DNA of 64,000 bases, taken from contig JAIXMP010000002.1 in the NCBI GenBank assembly GCA_025677815.1, positions 1 to 64,000 of the forward strand. The letters run 5' to 3'. How positions within the stretch are numbered: position 1 is the stretch's first letter; each line of letters starts with the position of its first letter. The translations under genes were made by a program, and so were the position numbers. Origin of the DNA: Phascolomyces articulosus. Its lineage: Eukaryota; Mucoromycota; Mucoromycetes; Mucorales; Lichtheimiaceae. Below are positions 59,129 to 64,000 of the stretch, piece after piece. The notes under the pieces were generated by a model. It was not told the DNA's origin and searched no databases. It saw only the letters and a program-made list of their open reading frames with translations.

Positions 59129-59968
59129 ATGTATACATCATTGAAGCTGGTCTCCATTGCTGCTCTTATTGGTTTCGCTGCCGCTGCTCCTACTGCTGAA
59201 TCCTCTTCATCACCTTCATTTTCTTCATCATCACCATCACCATCTTCATCATCATCATCAACATCTTCTTCTTCATCATCTTCTTCTACTCCCACTTCGT
59301 CTTCATCACTATCTTCTTCTTCATCATCAGGAGGTGGTGGTGGTGTCAAGATTGTTATCAAAAACGATTGTGATTATGATCTTAGTATTGGTAAGCTCGA
59401 TAACGGTGCTTCTTCTCCTGAACTTTCTCAAGTATCCAAGGGTTCCGAAAAGACTTATTCACTTGATGGTAAATGGCAGGGTCGTTTTTGGTCTCGTGAA
59501 TCGGGTGGCGACAACCCAACTGCTGGTGCAGCCGATCCTGCCTCATTAGCTGAATTCACTTTCAAGGGTCATGGTGGTAATGATTACTATGATGTCTCAT
59601 TTGTCGATGGTTACAACATTCCCATCCGTATCGACCCTATCAATCCATCCAAGGATGGTGGTGCCGATAATGGCGAACAATACCATTGTGGTGCTCCTGC
59701 ATGTTCAAATGTTCCCAAGTGTCCTGATGAACTCAAGGTGATGAAGGACGGCAAAGAAGTTGGATGCAAATCTGCTTGTTCCAAGTTTGGTACAGAAGAA
59801 TACTGCTGCTCTGGTAGCAAAGATACACCCGATAAGTGTCCTGCCAACAAATACTCCAAACAAGTCAAGGATGTTTGTCCCGATGTCTATACTTATGCTT
59901 ACGATGACACAACAAGCACATTCATGTGTCAATCTGAAGGATACACTGTCACTTTCTGTCCTGCCTAA
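59129..59968 (+). CDS. Thaumatin-like secreted protein, copy B, 279 aa (identical to copy A)
   Basis: Single exon, protein identical to the gene at 57080-57919 over all 279 residues; the alternative frames are also identical, so the nucleotides must be virtually the same. It keeps its own copy of at least 310 bp of upstream DNA and about 120 bp after the stop, so both copies should be expressed alike unless the outer flanks matter. Ser-rich linker encoded by TCATCA/TCTTCT codon runs, prone to slippage, yet equal in length in both arms, which points to very recent duplication or ongoing gene conversion. Confidence 0.92.
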   Translation: MYTSLKLVSIAALIGFAAAAPTAESSSSPSFSSSSPSPSSSSSSTSSSSSSSSTPTSSSSLSSSSSSGGGGGVKIVIKNDCDYDLSIGKLDNGASSPELSQVSKGSEKTYSLDGKWQGRFWSRESGGDNPTAGAADPASLAEFTFKGHGGNDYYDVSFVDGYNIPIRIDPINPSKDGGADNGEQYHCGAPACSNVPKCPDELKVMKDGKEVGCKSACSKFGTEEYCCSGSKDTPDKCPANKYSKQVKDVCPDVYTYAYDDTTSTFMCQSEGYTVTFCPA

Positions 59969-60088
59969 AATTCAACTTTTCTGTATAACTCACACTTCTC
60001 TTCCTAATTCACGGATATCCAATTATACCATTTCTCTTTCTTTTTTCTCTCTTCTCAATAAATAAATCATTGGTGCTGGTCACCTTTA

Positions 60089-60884
60089 AACATATAAATA
60101 TTATATCTTTATGAATTATGAAATTGGAGGAGGATAAACTGGGGTCTATGTTGTTTTTCTTCAAAAAAGCCATATCCGCTTTATATTTTATATTTTAACA
60201 CTAATATAACAATTTCCAAATGTTTTGCGCACGTTTTTTTTTTTTTTTTTTTTTTTTTGAATTCATAATATAATATATATAGCCAAGTAAAAAATAGGCT
60301 ATGTGTATTGTTATAGTATTAATATATTTGTAGCATATAGTAACCGTACTATTTAACGCGGTGTCAATCAAGCTACAATGAAGGCATAGGTAAACATAAG
60401 AAACTTTACTGAAAAGCTTATTCGACATATATAAATTCATCTAAGGAATGTTTTGTGTGTGGTTAAGAAAAGAAAGTAAAAGATATCTCATTGTTGGGGA
60501 TAAGCACATGTGTTGAAAAGTACTTTGGAGGACACACGTAAATTTCCAGAAACCATTTATATTACGTCAAATACTAGTGGGTTCGGTAAATTTTAGTAGC
60601 AACGTAGAAATGCTAGCTTCAAAATGACGAATCATATTCCAGAAGAACCCTGTATCTAGTATTCACAAGTCTCGCATTCATGGTGAGGTTGAATAGTATA
60701 TTACCCTACCTCTACACTTGTCACGTATATTGTGTCAATTTGCATTCGGCCACAGGGATGCTACTGCTCTGTTCAAAATTTGCATCATATATCGAAGAAT
60801 AATCATATTATTTCTTAATAAATGTGCTTGATCGTTCTGTAATACTTGATAAATTTATGTAAATCCTTGAATCAGTCGAGTTTC
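60089..60884. other. Intergenic DNA beyond the right arm
   Basis: No gene. Contains a T run of about 22 nt at 60237-60258. No similarity was seen to the mirror DNA left of the left arm. Confidence 0.5.
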
Positions 60885-61227
60885 CAACAAGCTTACATAG
60901 CCCTTATATTGGAATAGCACTTCAGGAACTGACTAGTCTGAATCACAGATTATTTTGGAACTGCCCATACTATTCTATTGAACTCTGAAAGCATATCCAT
61001 ATACAACTATAGAAACTCAGCAACCGATCAATTGCAGGGTATTATGAGGAACCTATTGTTATTGAAACACTTCAAGGCTGTCAATTTCATTAATATGACA
61101 CTCAAAACAAGTGCACTACAGGACTTTCAAAAATAATGATAACATATAAAAAAATGACATTGAAGAGTGTGAAGGGGATAAACGAAGGGCAGATGCGTAA
61201 TGCTATTCAATTACACGGATCTATTTA
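60885..61227 (+). pseudogene. Decayed F-box/LRR relic (C-terminal part)
   Basis: Segments in shifting frames match the C-terminus of F-box gene 2: ESISIYNYRNSATDQLQGIM against NICIYDQNNLTMDQLRNFIS, then FINMTLKTSALQDFQK against FSNMTLNADLLKEFQN, then MTLKSVKGINEGQMRNAIQL against ITLRVIKGINEHLARQALPP. Stops and frameshifts lie between the blocks (for example three stops near 61134-61142). Only about 115 codons remain; the N-terminal half with TPR and F-box is not found. It is on the plus strand, opposite to the intact paralogs, and on the far side of the thaumatin inverted repeat. Confidence 0.75.
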
Positions 61228-62740
61228 GGTTAACTGGTAGAGCATTTGTTTCTGATGATAATAGTATTTAGTGACTATTAAGCAAAATGAAACAATGAAA
61301 CTTCTTCTTTTCCCTGAAACATTGTATGTATACTTTGAGCAGTGCTAGGTATTATATAGAATAAAAAAATATTTATTGGTTATTATAAAATACCAGAATA
61401 TGTAGTTAATATACTTCTAATTTTATTATGATGAGTTGTAGATCTGCATCAAAAAATATATATTATCGCAACACGACGCACTATGAGAGTAATGAAAATA
61501 AAAGGGAAAGTAGTTTTCTCATAAATATCAACATATGCAGAAAACCCATTCTTACCAGAGAAGTACGTATCATAGAACATTTTATGCTCTCTTAATATAT
61601 AAAACTAGTTTTATAATTTACTTTCACAAAAGTGAGAAAAAATGACAGTTGATTAACCTGCTGACTGTGCATAGTACTAACTCACCTTTATAAACAAGGA
61701 AGAGGGGAATGAAAATAAAGAATGTTTTAAGAAAGATAGCAAAAAAATGTCAATGGCACGAAATATAATCTTATACATACTACTATATGTTGATCACGAT
61801 ATGCTCACAAGTTTGTTCCTTATTTTATTTCAAAATAGTCCAAAGAAGTATATCCGCTCCTGACTAGGTCCCATTAATTTTTTGCTTATCATGGTAAACA
61901 GACGATCATTCTATAAAAACGCAAAAACTAATTCTCTTCCTTTAATATTATAAGAGTAGCAATTCATCATATCATAGAGATCAAAAAGTATTATTCTAAA
62001 TACATACACGCATCTATACAATTATGGTAGCACAGATCGCGCTTTAGTTCACCGTTATAGATAATTACATCATGATTATCAAATTTTCTGTATATATTCG
62101 CACAGCCAGCTTACTTTCGCTGTGAGTTAAAAATATCGATTAATACGTATTATACTATGGAGAAATACAATATTCATTATTCCCAACCTTTTTGTTAATC
62201 TCTGTTGCTAGCAACAACTAGTAGCAAAAGTGAAAAAACTGTGATAATGTTACATTATTGTTTGTTGATCAATGCTTTTGCCAAAGTGACATGTGGCGTT
62301 TTCATGACTTAGTCATTTGGAAAAAGTCAGACATCGCCAGGTATAGGAAATATAATTATTTCTGATTCATATCATGCTGTATTAGGCAGTGATATACGGG
62401 AAGTTTATATTATTGATGTATAATATAAATTCTTTTGTAATACACAAAGAAAAATGTGCTTTATCATACTCGGTAAAAACAAGTATTCACCGAGGTAACT
62501 TATATAAAGACGACAGATCTACGGATTAGCAAGAACGTTTATAACAATAAAACAATAAAAAGCATGACGTTCTACTGATTTCGACCACATTTTCCATATT
62601 TGAATAACAATTGATCTCATGACCTCTATATTAATGTTAGAGTTAATAGTTGTGTCATCACAGCGATCAACCTATAATGATATATAAAAAGGCTCTTTTT
62701 TTAATTTAATTCTTCTTTATACCTTTTCCTCACAAACAGA
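61228..62740. other. 1.5-kb gene-free region
   Basis: No gene seen. A D-arm-like piece near 61229-61250 is not a complete tRNA. The last 60 bp contain the TATA box and leader of the small peptide gene. Confidence 0.5.
62681..62690 (+). promoter_or_regulatory. TATA box of the 59-aa peptide gene
   Basis: TATATAAAAA lies 51-60 nt before the start codon at 62741, an ideal spacing for a short-leader RNA polymerase II gene. Confidence 0.6.
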
Positions 62741-63009
62741 ATGGGTGTAGTTTTTTCCACACTCAACGGAATAATAACTTCTATTGCTTCATTGATCTCT
62801 TCTTTGATTAGCGGTATTGCTGGTAAATATACTTTTCTATAAGTCATCTAAACAAACAAATAAAGGATCAAAGTTAAAATATGTTACGATGCTCTTCTTG
62901 ATCCATTATAGGTTTTGCCAATACAGTTATTTCGGCCCTAACAAGATTCATCACTGGAATAATCAGAGCTATTGGCCGCCTTGTCTGCTGCTGTTGCCCG
63001 CCTAGATAA
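62741..63009 (+). CDS. Small amphipathic membrane-associated peptide, 59 aa, two exons
   Basis: Exon 1 62741-62822 and exon 2 62912-63009 join at a GTAAAT...TATAG intron. The protein starts MGVVFSTLNGIITSIASLIS and ends AIGRLVCCCCPPR. Ile/Leu at every third or fourth position with small residues between (SLISSLISGIAGFANTVISAL) suggests a continuous amphipathic helix. MGxxxS is an N-myristoylation pattern, and the four adjacent Cys near the end are candidates for palmitoylation. A perfect TATA box lies upstream and the intron keeps the helix pattern, both signs of a real gene. Function unknown; membrane attachment is inference. It resembles short hypothetical proteins I believe are common in basal and dikaryotic fungi, but this was not checked. 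Confidence 0.65.
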
Positions 63010-63422
63010 TGTTAACTTTGGCGATGATTTTATTACCATTGCCTTCTGGAGGTCCATGTACATTTGTGAATCATTGATGATATTTTTTTTTTGTATATGT
63101 TATTTTTTACGTAACTTTTATTTATATTAAACATCAACTTTAACAGGAATAAAAAAACTTTGTATAAATTAAAAAGTTTGGCCAGAATATATATTGAATA
63201 AAAAGATATTGACTATTGGTGCGAAATATTCTATCATCAATAAATGAAACAGATGGCCTTTGGTTTAAATTGATATGCCTTGAATAAACCACAAAGTCAG
63301 CTCTTTGTTTTGAAACTGAGATACTCGGATGTCGGCTTAATAGAAGCCGGCCGTTCTTTTTCGTTGCAATAATAATAAACCCTCGTTTTGAAGTGATTTT
63401 GTAAAAAGTCAACCAACAACAA
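63010..63422. other. Intergenic DNA before ERV1
   Basis: No gene; 3' region of the peptide gene and promoter of the Erv1 gene. Confidence 0.5.
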
Positions 63423-64000
63423 ATGGCAGCAACTGAAGCAACTGCGACAGAAAAGACCTCTGTAATGGTCGATCCTGAAACTGGAATTACAGTTCCCATG
63501 AAGGACGGTAAACCATGTCGTGTTTGTACGGATTTTAAAACATGGTCCAAGATCGAAAAACAGAAATCTAAGGCAACAACAGAGGAATCAGCAAAATCTT
63601 CAACTGCTGCAGCAGCTACAACTGAAAGTACTTCCAAGACCGCCAATGATCAACCAAAAATTTCAGAAGAAGAATGGCGACGAAAGAATTGTCCTGCGGA
63701 CGTGGAATCACTTGGAAACGCGACTTGGACCTTGCTTCATACAATGGCGGCTTATTATCCAGATAGACCTGCACCTTCACAAATGGAAAGCATGAAAACA
63801 TTTATCTCTTCATTCTCAGAACATTATCCATGCTGGTATTGTAAGGTAAATTATATATAAAATTGGGATTGATTAGGATAGGTGTTGATTATGCAAAAGC
63901 ATACGTGTATGTTATGTTGCCTCGGGAGAACATATTGTTAATAAAAACCCCACATGGATTATACAAAACAGGAGGATTTCAAGAAAGCAATTGAAAAGGA
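63423..64000 (+). CDS. ERV1: Erv1/ALR FAD-linked sulfhydryl oxidase (3' end outside window)
   Basis: Exon 1 63423-63845, intron 63846-63971 (GTAAAT...ACAG), exon 2 from 63972 runs off the window. The N-terminal shuttle CxxC is in GKPCRVCTDFKTWSK, like that of mitochondrial Erv1. A Thr/Ala/Ser-rich linker leads to the Erv core: NCPADVESLGNATWTLLHTM (FAD-binding helix) and the active-site CxxC in SEHYPCWYCK, which is followed across the intron by EDFKKAIEK. Erv1 reoxidises Mia40 in the mitochondrial intermembrane space and passes electrons to cytochrome c or oxygen. Assignment to the mitochondrial Erv1 rather than the ER Erv2 rests on the N-terminal CxxC and the absence of a signal peptide. The C-terminal CxxC region is not visible. 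Confidence 0.92.

Larger units (their letters stand above)
58813..60088 (+). repeat. Right arm (1276 bp) of the large inverted repeat
   Basis: Mirror image of 56960-58235. The outer end lies within AAACATATAAATA (60088-60100), a 13-mer that also occurs in several LTR-like repeats of this window. Confidence 0.93.

Noticed and set aside
61229..61250. GGTTAACTGGTAGAGCATTTG resembling a tRNA D arm
   Set aside because: No acceptor stem and no TTCRA T-loop downstream.
1..64000. CRISPR array, bacterial operon or phage features
   Set aside because: No regularly spaced direct repeats, no Shine-Dalgarno-led gene strings; spliced eukaryotic genes throughout.

Overview
The window is nuclear DNA from a filamentous fungus, most likely an early-diverging one (Mucoromycota, Mucorales-like). 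The evidence is AT-rich sequence, genes split by short (about 60-120 bp) GT-AG introns, a tRNA-Tyr with a short intron, and a gene set typical of these fungi: Vps9, Osh/Kes1, PX-AGC kinase, TPR/F-box/LRR proteins, Ser-rich thaumatin-like secreted proteins and Erv1. The species cannot be named from sequence alone. All gene models were made by hand-splicing open frames at visible splice sites; the exon sums are divisible by three.

Layout. 1-5.4 kb is a compact gene block on the plus strand: the 3' end of a Vps9 Rab5-GEF, an oxysterol-binding protein, and a hexokinase-like protein that has lost its catalytic Asp. 5.4-23 kb has no intact protein gene. It holds nested retrotransposon debris (several solo LTRs, some with target-site duplications and even a matching empty site), one tRNA-Tyr gene, and a 3.9 kb Mutator-like transposon (TIRs, 9-bp target duplication) whose broken transposase is fused to an OTU cysteine-protease domain. 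23-29 kb carries two tandemly duplicated kelch beta-propeller membrane proteins with duplicated upstream DNA. 29-35 kb is decayed accessory DNA: a TIR-flanked relic with a twice-stopped ORF, a HET-domain pseudogene, a foldback hairpin, a possible 55-residue zinc-knuckle peptide and a small hydrophobic ORF.

35-51 kb is again gene-dense: a 20-exon divergent exportin-1/CRM1, an alpha-arrestin converging on it (69 bp apart), a secreted subtilisin, and a PX-domain AGC kinase. 52-57 kb holds two tandem TPR/F-box/LRR paralogs. 56.96-60.09 kb is a large, essentially perfect inverted repeat (two 1276-bp arms, 577-bp spacer) with two identical divergently transcribed thaumatin-like genes; a decayed F-box/LRR relic lies just beyond the right arm. 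The right end has a 59-residue two-exon amphipathic peptide gene with a predicted lipidation pattern and the 5' part of the Erv1 sulfhydryl oxidase gene.

How the parts relate: the core genes serve endosomal traffic (Vps9), lipid exchange (Osh), nuclear export (CRM1), ubiquitin-guided endocytosis (arrestin), signalling (PX-AGC kinase) and mitochondrial disulfide import (Erv1). They form no operon or pathway cluster. The unusual biology lies in the accessory parts: inactive or divergent paralogs of core enzymes, gene duplication in tandem and inverted form, and a transposon graveyard showing transition-biased and CpG-biased decay.
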